A stretch of 64,000 nt of DNA from Pseudomonadota bacterium (GTDB lineage: Bacteria; Pseudomonadota; Gammaproteobacteria; Xanthomonadales; Rhodanobacteraceae): the NCBI GenBank assembly GCA_021793195.1, contig JAJYTG010000001.1:1-64000 (forward strand). Reading direction: 5' to 3'. This document shows positions 34,733-44,211 of the stretch, one piece after another; position 1 is the stretch's first letter; each line of letters begins with the position of its first letter. The notes below the pieces were generated by a model that was not told the DNA's origin, did no database searches, and was given only the letters and a program-made list of their open reading frames with translations. The position numbers and the translations under genes are program-made.

Positions 34733-35272
34733 TCATGCGGCGGCTTGCTGGAAATCGGCCGCGCGCGTCAGGCGCGGCATGCTGAACAGCCCCAGGCGCT
34801 GGCCGTCCACGCGTACGTTGCGTTCGACGAAGCGCTGCAGCGCCGGATCATCCTCGCCCTCGGCGTCTGCCTGCATCTCCATCGTCAGGCTGCGCTGGCC
34901 GTACACCTCGTCGACCAGCAGCCCGACGCTGCCGCCGGCGCCCTGCCGCACCAGCAGTACGCGCACGCGATCACCCGGCGCGGTGGCACTGCCGAAGAGG
35001 AAATGACCGAGATCGATCACCGGCACCAGGTTGCCGCGCACGTTGGCCACGCCCAGCAGCCAGGGCCGGGTACCCGGCACCGGCGTCAGCGCCTGCGGCA
35101 GGGTGATCTCGTTGACCTCGGCGATGCTGCTGGCCAGGCGGCGCGCGCCCACCCGGAAGGCGATGCCGCGCCAGAGACCCGGCGCCTCGATCTGTTCGGG
35201 CGGGCCGGCCGAGTGCGCCAGGCTGAGACGCTCGTATTCGGCCAGGATGGCGAAGGGCATCTCGACATTCAT
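34733..35272 (-). CDS. pilI: CheW-like twitching motility protein
   Basis: GIAFRVGARRLASSIAEVNEITLPQALTPVPGTRPWLLGVANVRGNLVPVIDLGHFLFG. Confidence 0.94.
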   Translation of the reverse strand: MNVEMPFAILAEYERLSLAHSAGPPEQIEAPGLWRGIAFRVGARRLASSIAEVNEITLPQALTPVPGTRPWLLGVANVRGNLVPVIDLGHFLFGSATAPGDRVRVLLVRQGAGGSVGLLVDEVYGQRSLTMEMQADAEGEDDPALQRFVERNVRVDGQRLGLFSMPRLTRAADFQQAAA

Positions 35273-35282
35273 CGCGCGCCCC

Positions 35283-35654
35283 TCACGCGGAAGATCCCAG
35301 CAGCTTGTTGATGCGCGCCAGCAGTTCCTTCTCGCCCACCGGCTTGGTCATGAAATCCTTGGCACCCTGGCGCAGTCCCCAGACGCGGTCGGTTTCCATG
35401 CTCTTGGTGGTGATGATCAGCACCGGCACGTTCTGCGTGCCCGGATCGCGGCTGAGCGTGCGCGTGGCCTGGAATCCGTTCATGCCCGGCATGATCACGT
35501 CCATGATCACCAGGTCGGGACGCATGCTGCGCGCCATCTCGATGCCCTGCTCGGCGGTGGCGGCGCTGGAGACGCGGTGGCCGGCCTTTTCGAGCAGCGT
35601 GGTGAACACGCGCACGTCGGTTGGCGAGTCGTCGACGATGAGGATGTGCGCCAT
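35283..35654 (-). CDS. pilH: response regulator PilH
   Basis: MAHILIVDDSPTDVRVFTTLLEKAGHRVSSAATAEQGIEMARSMRPDLVIMDVIMPGMNGFQATRTLSRDP. Confidence 0.95.
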   Translation of the reverse strand: MAHILIVDDSPTDVRVFTTLLEKAGHRVSSAATAEQGIEMARSMRPDLVIMDVIMPGMNGFQATRTLSRDPGTQNVPVLIITTKSMETDRVWGLRQGAKDFMTKPVGEKELLARINKLLGSSA

Positions 35655-35664
35655 GACCGGGCCC

Positions 35665-36063
35665 TCAGTGGGTGTCCACGTGGGCGCGGATGGCTGCCAG
35701 CAGCTCGTCGCGCGTGAACGGCTTGGTGAGGTACTGGTCGGAACCGCAGATACGGCCGCGCGCCTTGTCGAACAGGCCGTCCTTGGAGGACAGCATGATC
35801 ACCGGCACGTGGCGGAAGTTCTGGTTGTTCTTGATCAGTGCACAAGTCTGGTAGCCGTCCAGCCGCGGCATCATGATGTCCACGAAGATGATGTGCGGCT
35901 GCAGGTCGGAAATCTTGGCCAGGGCCTCGAATCCGTCCACCGCCGTCACCACCTCGTAGCCTTCTTTTTTCAGCAGCGTCTCGGCGGTGCGGCGGATGGT
36001 CTTGGAATCGTCGATGACCATCACGCGCAGCGTCGGGCTGCCGGTCTTGCTGTCTGCGAGCAC
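35665..36063 (-). CDS. pilG: response regulator PilG
   Basis: LRVMVIDDSKTIRRTAETLLKKEGYEVVTAVDGFEALAKISDLQPHIIFVDIMMPRLDGYQTCALIKNNQNF. Confidence 0.96.
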   Translation of the reverse strand: MLADSKTGSPTLRVMVIDDSKTIRRTAETLLKKEGYEVVTAVDGFEALAKISDLQPHIIFVDIMMPRLDGYQTCALIKNNQNFRHVPVIMLSSKDGLFDKARGRICGSDQYLTKPFTRDELLAAIRAHVDTH

Positions 36064-36298
36064 TTGTCACCCCCGCCGCGTCAGGGCCGCTGCGGCACCA
36101 ATGAGCATGCAAGGCGCATGCCGTGGACAGGACACGCTGCGCGATGCACGTGGACGGAACCCTGTTCCGCGCTTGTCGGACTGTTTAGCGCGCGTTTATG
36201 AGAAGTGTCAAGTTGAGCGCGCAAGTCGTTGTCGGCGATCATGGTTTCGTTCCGCCCACGCTGCGTGACGCGGGTCACGCCACATCCCGGGAGCGCGC

Positions 36299-37258
36299 AT
36301 GACCACAAGCCCCAGCCGCAGTCTGGCCGTGCTGATGGATCCCATCGCCGGCATCCGGCCCTACAAGGACACCACCCTGGCCATGCTGCTGGAGGCACAG
36401 CGGCGCGGCTGGGCGCTGCACTACGCCGAACAGGGCGATCTGGCGCTGCGCCAGGGCGAGGCCTGGGGCCGGCTGCGGCCGCTCGGCGTGCGCGACGATG
36501 CGCACGACTGGTACCGGCTGGGTGACGCGCAGTGGCAACCTCTGACGCGCCAGCGCCTGATCCTGGCCCGCAAGGACCCGCCGCTGGACGCCGAATTCCT
36601 CTACGACACGCAGGTCCTGGAACGCGCCGCCGAGGCCGGCGTGCTGGTGGCGAACCCGCCGCAGGCCCTGCGCGACTGCAACGAGAAGCTCTATGCGCTG
36701 CGCTTTCCGCAGTGCTGCGCGCCGACCCTGGTGGCGCGCAGCCGGAGTGAACTGCGTGCGTTCGCCGCCGAGCACGGCGAGATCGTGCTCAAGCCGCTGG
36801 ACGGCATGGGCGGTCGGGGCATCTTCCGCAGCAGCGCGCATGACCCCAATCTCAACGTGATCCTGGAAACGCTGGTCGGCAACGACCAGCGTTTCGCCAT
36901 CGCGCAGCAATTCATCCCGGCCATCCGCGAGGGCGACAAGCGCATCCTTGTGGTGGACGGCGAGCCGGTTCCCTTCGCGCTGGCGCGCATTCCGCAGGGC
37001 GACGAGTTCCGCGGCAACCTGGCCGCCGGCGGGCACGGCGTCGGCGTGCCGCTCACGCCGCGGGACCGCTGGATCGTGGCGCAGGTGGCCCCCGACCTGC
37101 GACGGCGCGGCCTGCTGTTCGCGGGACTGGACGTGATCGGCGAATGGCTGACCGAGATCAACATCACCTCGCCCACCTGCGTCCGCGAGCTGGACGGGCA
37201 GTACGGGCTGAACATCGCCGGCCTGCTGTTCGACGCCATCGAGCAGCGCATCGCGTGA
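36299..37258 (+). CDS. gshB: glutathione synthetase
   Basis: LAVLMDPIAGIRPYKDTTLAMLLEAQRRGWALHYAEQGDL...VLKPLDGMGGRGIFR...WLTEINITSPTCVRELDGQYGLNIAGLLFDAIE. Confidence 0.97.
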   Translation: MTTSPSRSLAVLMDPIAGIRPYKDTTLAMLLEAQRRGWALHYAEQGDLALRQGEAWGRLRPLGVRDDAHDWYRLGDAQWQPLTRQRLILARKDPPLDAEFLYDTQVLERAAEAGVLVANPPQALRDCNEKLYALRFPQCCAPTLVARSRSELRAFAAEHGEIVLKPLDGMGGRGIFRSSAHDPNLNVILETLVGNDQRFAIAQQFIPAIREGDKRILVVDGEPVPFALARIPQGDEFRGNLAAGGHGVGVPLTPRDRWIVAQVAPDLRRRGLLFAGLDVIGEWLTEINITSPTCVRELDGQYGLNIAGLLFDAIEQRIA

Positions 37259-38130
37259 ACGCCGCGCCCGCCCCCGACCTGGGCCGCGAGCGGATCGGCG
37301 TGACCCTGCTGTTCTCGCTGATCGTGCATGCCGTGCTGGTGCTGGGGCTGGGCTTCACGCTGCAACCGCCGCGGCCCAGCCTGCCGGCGCTGGACATCAC
37401 CCTGCTGCACACCGCCAACGCGCAGACCCCCGCACGGCCGGATTTCCTGGCCCAGGCCGACAATGCCGGCGGCGGCACCCGCGCGCGGCCGCGCAGGCCC
37501 GGTGCGCCGTTCTCCACGCCGCTGCCGGACAGCCGCGGCCAGGCTCCGCGGCCGCTGGTCCCGGCCGCACCGGCGCCCATGCCGGCGCGCGGCCCGCAGC
37601 TGGTGACCACCCGCGGCGCCAGCCGCTACAGCGTCGACACGCAGCCACGCAGCGATGCGGCACCGCCGCTGCCACTGCCGCAAGCGGCGCTGCCGGCCGC
37701 ACAGCAGCAGGAAATGGCGCAGTTGAGCGCGGAGATCCGCGCCGAACGCGAGGCCTACGCCCGCCGGCCGCACCGCAAGTTCATCTCGGCCAACACGCGC
37801 CAATACGCCTACGCGGCGTATATGCTGGCCTGGGTGGCGCGCATCGAGCGCATCGGCAACCTCAACTATCCGCGGGCGGCGCGCCAGCGGCGGCTGCACG
37901 GCAACCTGATTCTCACCGTCTGCATCGCGCGCGACGGCGGACTGTGCGGCGTGGACGTCGTGAAACCCTCCGGCATTCCGCTGCTGGACCGTGCCGCCGA
38001 ACGCATCGTGCGCATCGCCGCGCCGTTCCCGCCGCTGCCGCAGGGGGACGGCCGCCTGGACCAGCTGTTCATCACCCGCACCTGGCAGTTCCTGCCCGGC
38101 GGCCGCCTGCGTGAGCGCACGCCGCCCTGA
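37255..38130 (+). CDS. energy transducer TonB family protein (GTG start overlapping gshB stop)
   Basis: N-terminal TM anchor, Pro-rich middle, C-terminal NLNYPRAARQRRLHGNLILTVCIARDGGLCGVDVVKPSGIPLLDRAAERIVRIAAPFPPLP. Confidence 0.92.
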   Translation: MNAAPAPDLGRERIGVTLLFSLIVHAVLVLGLGFTLQPPRPSLPALDITLLHTANAQTPARPDFLAQADNAGGGTRARPRRPGAPFSTPLPDSRGQAPRPLVPAAPAPMPARGPQLVTTRGASRYSVDTQPRSDAAPPLPLPQAALPAAQQQEMAQLSAEIRAEREAYARRPHRKFISANTRQYAYAAYMLAWVARIERIGNLNYPRAARQRRLHGNLILTVCIARDGGLCGVDVVKPSGIPLLDRAAERIVRIAAPFPPLPQGDGRLDQLFITRTWQFLPGGRLRERTPP

Positions 38131-38163
38131 ACGCGGACGGCCGCCCGCCGCTACAATGCCGGC

Positions 38164-38727
38164 ATGATCGATGTCCGCTCGCTTACCGGAGATCTGCTGG
38201 TCGCCATGCCCGGCCTGCGCGATCCCAACTTCGAGCACACCGTCACCCTGGTCTGCCAGCACAACGAGGACGGCGCGCTGGGGCTGGTGATCAACCGGCC
38301 GTCCGACTACCGGCTGGGCGAGTTGCTGCGGCATCTGGATCTATCCAGCGACGACGACGGGCTGACCGGACAACCGGTGCTCAACGGCGGCCCGCTGCAA
38401 CGCGAGCGCGGTTTCGTGCTGCATCCGCCGGACGGACACTGGGCCTCGACCCACACCATCGACGCCGGCCTCAGCCTGACCACTTCGCGCGACATCCTCG
38501 AAGCGCTGGCCGCCGGTCGCGGCCCCGCGCGCGCGCTGGTGGCACTGGGCTACGCCGGCTGGGAGCCCGGACAGCTCGAGCGCGAACTGCGCGACAACGC
38601 CTGGCTCACCGTGGGCGCCGACCACGAGCTGCTGTTCAGCGTGCCGCTGGAGCAGCGCTGGAGCGCCGCCGCAGCGCGCATGGGCGTGGACGCGCAGCGC
38701 CTCAGCCCCTATGCCGGCAACGCATGA
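38164..38727 (+). CDS. algH: YqgE/AlgH family protein
   Basis: LTGDLLVAMPGLRDPNFEHTVTLVCQHNEDGALGLVINRP. Confidence 0.96.
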   Translation: MIDVRSLTGDLLVAMPGLRDPNFEHTVTLVCQHNEDGALGLVINRPSDYRLGELLRHLDLSSDDDGLTGQPVLNGGPLQRERGFVLHPPDGHWASTHTIDAGLSLTTSRDILEALAAGRGPARALVALGYAGWEPGQLERELRDNAWLTVGADHELLFSVPLEQRWSAAAARMGVDAQRLSPYAGNA

Positions 38728-39170
38728 GCCCGCCGGCGCTGGCGGCTGCGGGCAGCGTGCTGGGATTCGATTTCGGGCGCCGCTGCATCGGCGTGGCCGT
38801 GGGCGAGACGGTGACCGGCGGCGTGCGGCCGCTGGCGGCGCTGACGGCGCGTAACGGCGAGCCGGACTGGCCGGCCCTGGACACGCTGCTGCACACATGG
38901 ATGCCCGCCGCACTGGTGGTCGGCCTGCCGCTGGACCACGACGGCGGCGGGCGGGCGATTACCGCCGCCGCGCGCGCGTTCGCCGCACAGCTCCGGGCAC
39001 GCTACGCACTGCCCGTGCATCTGTACGACGAGCGGCACAGCTCGCAGGAAGCCACGCGCCGTTTCGCCGCCCAGCGCGCACGCGGGCAGCGCCGCCGTCG
39101 CGATGCGGCACGGCTGGATGCCGTGGCGGCGGCGGTCATCCTCGAATCCTGGCTGGGCGCATCCCGATGA
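38724..39170 (+). CDS. ruvX: Holliday junction resolvase-like RuvX (YqgF)
   Basis: VLGFDFGRRCIGVAVGETVTGGVRPLAAL...VVGLPLDHDGGG...YDERHSSQEA. Confidence 0.95.
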   Translation: MSPPALAAAGSVLGFDFGRRCIGVAVGETVTGGVRPLAALTARNGEPDWPALDTLLHTWMPAALVVGLPLDHDGGGRAITAAARAFAAQLRARYALPVHLYDERHSSQEATRRFAAQRARGQRRRRDAARLDAVAAAVILESWLGASR

Positions 39171-40093
39171 GCACGCACCTCCGCCACCTGATCACCCTGC
39201 AGCATCTGGACGCCGCCACGCTGCAGCGTCTGCTGGACCGCGCCGAATCGCTGCGCGACGCCTGTGCGCACGGCACGCGCAGGCTGGACCTGCTGCGCGG
39301 ACGCACGGTACTCAACCTCTTCTTCGAGCCGTCCACGCGCACGCGCACCTCGTTCGAGCTGGCGGCGCGGCGGCTGGGCATGGACGTGGTGAACTTCGAC
39401 ATCACCAGCTCCTCCACCAGCAAGGGCGAAACGCTGCTGGACACGCTGCACACGCTGGAGGCGATGCATCTCGATGCGCTGGTGGTGCGCCACCGCGAGA
39501 GCGGCACCCCCGATTTCCTGGTGCGCCACGCCGCCAGCGCCGTCAGCATCATCAACGCCGGTGACGGCAACCACGCGCACCCAACCCAGGGCCTGCTGGA
39601 CGCGCTGACCGTGCGCCAGCACCGGCGCCGTTTCGACACGCTGACCGCCACCCTCTGCGGCGACGTACTGCACTCGCGCGTGGCGCGTTCGGACGTGCAC
39701 GCCCTGCAGACACTGGGCGTGCGGCGGCTGCGGCTGTGCGGGCCGCCGGCACTGCTGCCGGCGGCGGCCGATTTCCCGGGCTGCACCCTGCACGACGACT
39801 TCGACGCCGCCATCGAGGGCAGCGACGTGGTCATCATGCTGCGCCTGCAGAAGGAGCGCATGGTGGCGACGCTGCTGCCGGACGAAGCGGCCTATTTCCA
39901 GCGCTACGGCCTCACCGCGGACCGGCTGCGCCGCGCCGCGCCCGAGGCACTGGTCCTGCACCCGGGTCCGATCAACCGCGGCATCGAGATCGCCTCCGAA
40001 GTGGCCGACGGCCCGCAATCGCGCATCCTCGAGCAGGTGGCCAACGGCGTGTTCGTGCGCATGGCCGTGCTGGCCGATCTGCTGGCGCGCTGA
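39167..40093 (+). CDS. pyrB: aspartate carbamoyltransferase catalytic subunit
   Basis: LNLFFEPSTRTRTSFELAARRLGMDVVNFDITSSSTSKGETLLDTLHTLEAM...HPTQGLLDALT...LHPGPINRGIEI. Confidence 0.98.
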   Translation: MSTHLRHLITLQHLDAATLQRLLDRAESLRDACAHGTRRLDLLRGRTVLNLFFEPSTRTRTSFELAARRLGMDVVNFDITSSSTSKGETLLDTLHTLEAMHLDALVVRHRESGTPDFLVRHAASAVSIINAGDGNHAHPTQGLLDALTVRQHRRRFDTLTATLCGDVLHSRVARSDVHALQTLGVRRLRLCGPPALLPAAADFPGCTLHDDFDAAIEGSDVVIMLRLQKERMVATLLPDEAAYFQRYGLTADRLRRAAPEALVLHPGPINRGIEIASEVADGPQSRILEQVANGVFVRMAVLADLLAR

Positions 40094-40110
40094 GCCGCGC
40101 CGGCGACACC

Positions 40111-41259
40111 TCAGCGCCGGTAGTCGCTGGGCGTGGCCTCCAGCACCTCGACATCGCCCAGGCCCTGCGCCAGCGTGTTGGCGTCGCCTCCCTGCGCCAG
40201 CTTGATCGCCAGGCGCACTTCGTTGGCGCTGTCGGCGTGGCGTAGCGCGTCGTCGTAGGTGATCTCGCCGGCGTGGTACAGCTCGACCAGGCTCTGGTCG
40301 AAGGTCCGCATGCCGAGCTGCGTGGAGTCCTTGATCACTTCCTTGAGCTTGTGGACCTCGCCCTTGCGGATGTAATCCGACACCAGCGGCGTGCCCAGCA
40401 TCACCTCGACCGCCACGCGCCTGGCCTTGCCGTCCGGGGTGGGGATCAGCTGCTGCGCGATCACGCCCTTCAGGTTGAGCGAAAGGTCCATGAACAGCTG
40501 TTCGCGCACGTCCACCGGAAAGAAATGGATGATGCGCTCCATCGCCTGGTTGGCGTTGTTGGCGTGCAGCGTGCACAGCACCAGGTGGCCGGTCTCGGCG
40601 AAGTTGATGGCATGCGACATGGTCTCGCGCGTGCGCACCTCGCCGATCATGATCACGTCCGGTGCCTGGCGCAGGGTGTTCTTCAGCGCGTTCTCCCAGC
40701 TGTCGGTATCGATGCCCAGCTCGCGCTGGGTCACGATGCAGCCTTCGTGGCGGTGCACGTACTCGATGGGATCCTCGATGCTGATGATGTGGCCCGTGGA
40801 GTTCTGGTTGCGGTAGCCGATCATGGCCGCCAGCGTGGTGGACTTGCCGGCGCCGGTGGCGCCCACCACGATGATGATGCCGCGCTTGGTCATCGCCAGC
40901 TGCTTGAGGATGGGCGGCAGGTTCAGCTCCTCCACCGTGGGAATGCGCGTCTCCAGGCGGCGCAGCACCATGCCCACGCAGTTGCGCTGGTAGAACGCGC
41001 TGACGCGGAAGCGTCCCACCCCCGAGAGGCTGATGGCGAACTGGCACTCGTGGGTCTTCTCGAACTCCTCGCGCTGCGCCGGCGTCATCACGTTGAGCAC
41101 CATGTCGCGCGACTGGCTGGCGGTCAGCGGCGTCTGCGTGATCGGCGTGATGCGGCCGTTGATCTTGATCGAAGGCGCCACGCCCGCGGTGACGAACAGG
41201 TCCGAGGCCTTCTTGTGCGCCATCAACTTGAGGAAACTGGTGAAATCCGGCGTGCTCAT
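40111..41259 (-). CDS. pilU: type IV pilus retraction ATPase PilU
   Basis: KKASDLFVTAGVAPSIKINGRITPITQTPL...VGATGAGKSTTLAAMIGYRN...DVIMIGEVRTRETM. Confidence 0.95.
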   Translation of the reverse strand: MSTPDFTSFLKLMAHKKASDLFVTAGVAPSIKINGRITPITQTPLTASQSRDMVLNVMTPAQREEFEKTHECQFAISLSGVGRFRVSAFYQRNCVGMVLRRLETRIPTVEELNLPPILKQLAMTKRGIIIVVGATGAGKSTTLAAMIGYRNQNSTGHIISIEDPIEYVHRHEGCIVTQRELGIDTDSWENALKNTLRQAPDVIMIGEVRTRETMSHAINFAETGHLVLCTLHANNANQAMERIIHFFPVDVREQLFMDLSLNLKGVIAQQLIPTPDGKARRVAVEVMLGTPLVSDYIRKGEVHKLKEVIKDSTQLGMRTFDQSLVELYHAGEITYDDALRHADSANEVRLAIKLAQGGDANTLAQGLGDVEVLEATPSDYRR

Positions 41260-41361
41260 AACGCCCTCCCGCGATGCGCCGCGCCCGCGCGCGGCGGAAC
41301 CTGCTGATTGCGCGCGGCGTACGCCGCGCCCCGCAACCCTACACCCGCGCGCGCCGCGCGG

Positions 41362-42402
41362 TCAGGCCTTGAAGATCTCCTTGTTCTTGGCGTATTCCAG
41401 CGCCTGCTGACGCGTGACCGCACCACGCTTGACCATGTCCTGCAGGCACTGGTCCATGGTCTGCATGCCGTACTGCTGGCCGGTCTGGATCGAGGAGTAC
41501 ATCTGCGCCACCTTGTCCTCGCGGATCAGGTTGCGGATGGCCGGAATGCCGACCATGATCTCGTGCGCGGCGATGCGCCCGCCGCCGATCTTCTTCAGCA
41601 GCGACTGCGCGATCACCGCGCGCAGGCTCTCCGAAAGCATCGAGCGCACCATGGGTTTCTCGCCGGCCGGGAACACGTCGATGATACGGTCGATGGTCTT
41701 GGCCGCCGAGGAAGTGTGCAGCGTGGCGAACACCAGGTGGCCGGTTTCCGCCGCAGTCAGCGCCAGGCGGATGGTTTCGATGTCGCGCATCTCGCCGACC
41801 AGGATGTAGTCCGGGTCCTCGCGCAGCGCCGAGCGCAGCGCTTCGTTGAAGCCGTGGGTGTCGCGGTGCACCTCGCGCTGATTGACCAGGCACTTCTGCG
41901 AGGTGTGCACGAACTCGATCGGGTCCTCGATGGTGAGGATGTGGCCGTAGTGGTTCTTGTTGATGTGGTCGACCATCGCCGCCAGCGTGGTGGACTTGCC
42001 CGAGCCGGTCGGCCCGGTGCATAGGATCAGGCCCTGCGGCTGGTCGATCAGTTCCTTGAAGATCTTGGGCGCGCCGAGATCCTCCAGCGTCCACACCTCG
42101 GAGGGAATGGTGCGGAACACCGCCGCCGCGCCGCGGTTCTGGTTGAAGGCGTTGACGCGGAAGCGCGCCAGTCCGGCGATCTCGAACGAGAAGTCGACTT
42201 CGAGGAACTCCTCGTAGTCGCGCCGCTGCTTGTCCGACATGATGTCGTAAATCAGCGTATGCACCTGCTTGTGTTCCAGCGCCGGCACGTTGATGCGGCG
42301 CACGTCGCCGTCGACGCGGATCATCGGCGGCAGGCCCGCCGACAGGTGCAGGTCCGAAGCCTTATTCTTCACCGAGAAGGCCAGCAGTTCGGCGATATCC
42401 AT
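41362..42402 (-). CDS. pilT: type IV pilus twitching ATPase PilT
   Basis: MDIAELLAFSVKNKASDLHLSAGLPPMIRVDGDVRRIN...CTGPTGSGKSTTLAAMVDHIN...YILVGEMRDIETIRLALTAAETGHLVFATLHTSSAAKTIDRI. Confidence 0.97.
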   Translation of the reverse strand: MDIAELLAFSVKNKASDLHLSAGLPPMIRVDGDVRRINVPALEHKQVHTLIYDIMSDKQRRDYEEFLEVDFSFEIAGLARFRVNAFNQNRGAAAVFRTIPSEVWTLEDLGAPKIFKELIDQPQGLILCTGPTGSGKSTTLAAMVDHINKNHYGHILTIEDPIEFVHTSQKCLVNQREVHRDTHGFNEALRSALREDPDYILVGEMRDIETIRLALTAAETGHLVFATLHTSSAAKTIDRIIDVFPAGEKPMVRSMLSESLRAVIAQSLLKKIGGGRIAAHEIMVGIPAIRNLIREDKVAQMYSSIQTGQQYGMQTMDQCLQDMVKRGAVTRQQALEYAKNKEIFKA

Positions 42403-42489
42403 GCGCGTATCCCCCACAGCCGCCCCGGGCGGCGACGACACCCGTTTCGAGTATAGCCGGCGGCCATCGGCGCGCAGCAGGCGCGGGCC

Positions 42490-43161
42490 GTGAGCGCGCG
42501 CTGCGTCACGCTCGAGGCGGTGTGCCGGCGCATCGCGGCGGCGCAGGGCGATGGTCCCGGCGTGCGCCTGCTGGCGGTCTCCAAGAGGCAGCCGGCCGCC
42601 GCGCTGCGCGAACTGGCCGGCTGCGGGCAGCGCGCCTTCGGCGAAAACTATGTGCAAGAGGCGCTGGCCAAGCAGCGCGAACTGGCCGGACTCGGCATCG
42701 AGTGGCACCTGATCGGCCCGCTGCAGTCCAACAAGTGCCGCGAGGCGGCGCGGCACTTCGACTGGCTGGAAAGCCTGGACCGCGCCAAGCTGGTCCCCCT
42801 GCTGGCGGCCGCGCGCCCGCCGCAGCGGCCGCCGCTGAACGTGCTGATCCAGGTCAACATCGAGGGCGAGGCCGGCAAGTCGGGCTGCGCGCCGCAGGAC
42901 GTCGAAACGCTGGCACGGCAGGTGGCGCAAGCGCCGGCGCTGGCCCTGCGCGGGCTGATGGCCATCCCGGCACCGCACCCGGACAGCGCGCGGCGCGTGG
43001 ACGCCTTCCGCCGCATGCGCGCGCGATTCGAAACGCTGCGCGCGGAGTTCCCCGGCATCGACACGCTGTCGATGGGCATGTCCGAGGACTTCGAACTGGC
43101 CATCGCCGCGGGCGCGACCGAGGTGCGCATCGGCAGCGCGCTGTTCGGACCGCGCGGGTGA
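42490..43161 (+). CDS. yggS: YggS family PLP homeostasis protein
   Basis: RLLAVSKRQPAAALRELAGCGQRAFGENYVQEALAKQRELAGLGIEWHLIGPLQSNKCREAARHFDWLES...GMSEDFELAIAAGATEVRIGSALFG. Confidence 0.96.
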   Translation: MSARCVTLEAVCRRIAAAQGDGPGVRLLAVSKRQPAAALRELAGCGQRAFGENYVQEALAKQRELAGLGIEWHLIGPLQSNKCREAARHFDWLESLDRAKLVPLLAAARPPQRPPLNVLIQVNIEGEAGKSGCAPQDVETLARQVAQAPALALRGLMAIPAPHPDSARRVDAFRRMRARFETLRAEFPGIDTLSMGMSEDFELAIAAGATEVRIGSALFGPRG

Positions 43162-43165
43162 AATG

Positions 43166-43193
43166 CCGGGACTCGGGACTCGGGAAAAGTCCG
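43166..43193 (+). repeat. GGGACTCGGG-type intergenic repeat, left copy
   Basis: CCGGGACTCGGGACTCGGGAAAAGTCCG immediately after the yggS stop. Confidence 0.9.
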
Positions 43194-43308
43194 AAAATCA
43201 AATAACCAAGCACAAGCTCCTTGCTCCCGGCTCCCGCCCCCTCTGCCGATCCTGATTAACCCCTAGAATTCAGGGAACCCGGATGTCTCCGGATCGTCGG
43301 CTCCCAGC

Positions 43309-44211
43309 ATGAATTCGCTTCCACCCGAGTCCCGAGTCCCGAATCCCGAGTCCCGGGCATCTGTTTCGAGTCCCGAGTCCCGCACACCCGGCGCCATCGT
43401 CTTCCTCGGCGGCGGCAATATGGCACGCGCGCTGATCGGCGGGCTGCTGCGCGGCGACGGCGACGCCGCGCGCATCCGCGTCGCCGAGCCGCGCCCCGAG
43501 GCGCGCGACGAACTGGCACGGACGTTCGGCGTCGGCGTCCACGCGGACAACGCCGAAGCGGTACGCGGCGCCGCCCTGTGGGTGCTGGCGGTCAAACCGC
43601 AGGTGCTGCGTGAGGTCTGCCGCGGCCTGGCGACGCCGGCCCAGCGCGAGCGGCCTACGGTGCTCTCGATCGCCGCCGGCATCCGTTGCGATGCGATCGC
43701 AGGCTGGCTGGGCGGCGGCCTCGCGGTGGTGCGCGCCATGCCCAACACGCCGGCGCTGCTGGGTGCCGGCGCCACCGGCCTCTATGCCAATGCTCGCGTG
43801 GATGCCGCTGGGCGCGCGCACGCGGAACGCATCATGGCCGCGGTGGGCGCGGTCTGCTGGATCGCCGAAGAGGGCTGGATGGACATCGTCACCGCACTGT
43901 CGGGCTCGGGGCCGGCCTATTTCTTCCTGCTGGCCGAGGCCATGGAAGCTGCCGCGGTGGCGCAGGGTCTGCCGGCGGAAACGGCGCGCCTGCTGGCGGC
44001 ACAGACCTGCCTGGGCGCCGGTCGCATGCTGCGCGAGGACGGCGCCGACGCGTCCATCCTGCGCCAGCGGGTGACCTCGCCGGGCGGCACCACCCAGGCC
44101 GCGCTGCAGGTGCTGCAGCGCGGCGGATTCGCCGAACTGGCGGTACAGGCCGTCGCCGCGGCCGCGCGGCGCGCAGCCGAGCTGGCAGCCACGGCCGGGG
44201 CCGCGCCGTGA
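43309..44211 (+). CDS. proC: pyrroline-5-carboxylate reductase with repeat-encoded N-terminal extension
   Basis: AIVFLGGGNMARALIGGLL (Rossmann), VLAVKPQVL, RAMPNTPALLGAGATGLYA, SGSGPAYFFLLAEAMEAAA; extension MNSLPPESRVPNPESRASVSSPESRTPG. Confidence 0.95.
   Translation: MNSLPPESRVPNPESRASVSSPESRTPGAIVFLGGGNMARALIGGLLRGDGDAARIRVAEPRPEARDELARTFGVGVHADNAEAVRGAALWVLAVKPQVLREVCRGLATPAQRERPTVLSIAAGIRCDAIAGWLGGGLAVVRAMPNTPALLGAGATGLYANARVDAAGRAHAERIMAAVGAVCWIAEEGWMDIVTALSGSGPAYFFLLAEAMEAAAVAQGLPAETARLLAAQTCLGAGRMLREDGADASILRQRVTSPGGTTQAALQVLQRGGFAELAVQAVAAAARRAAELAATAGAAP
43324..43382 (-). repeat. GGGACTCGGG-type repeat, right copy in inverted orientation, within the proC ORF
   Basis: CCCGAGTCCCGAGTCCCGAATCCCGAGTCCCGGGCATCTGTTTCGAGTCCCGAGTCCCG; minus strand ATGCCCGGGACTCGGGATTCGGGACTCGGGACTCGGG. 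Confidence 0.92.

Noticed and set aside
40080-40135. GCGCTGAG...CTCAGCGC inverted repeat at the pyrB/pilU convergent ends (also at lacI/MFS, 54959-54978)
   Set aside because: Explained by both convergent genes ending in ...CGC TGA (Arg-stop); no T-run, so not called as terminators.
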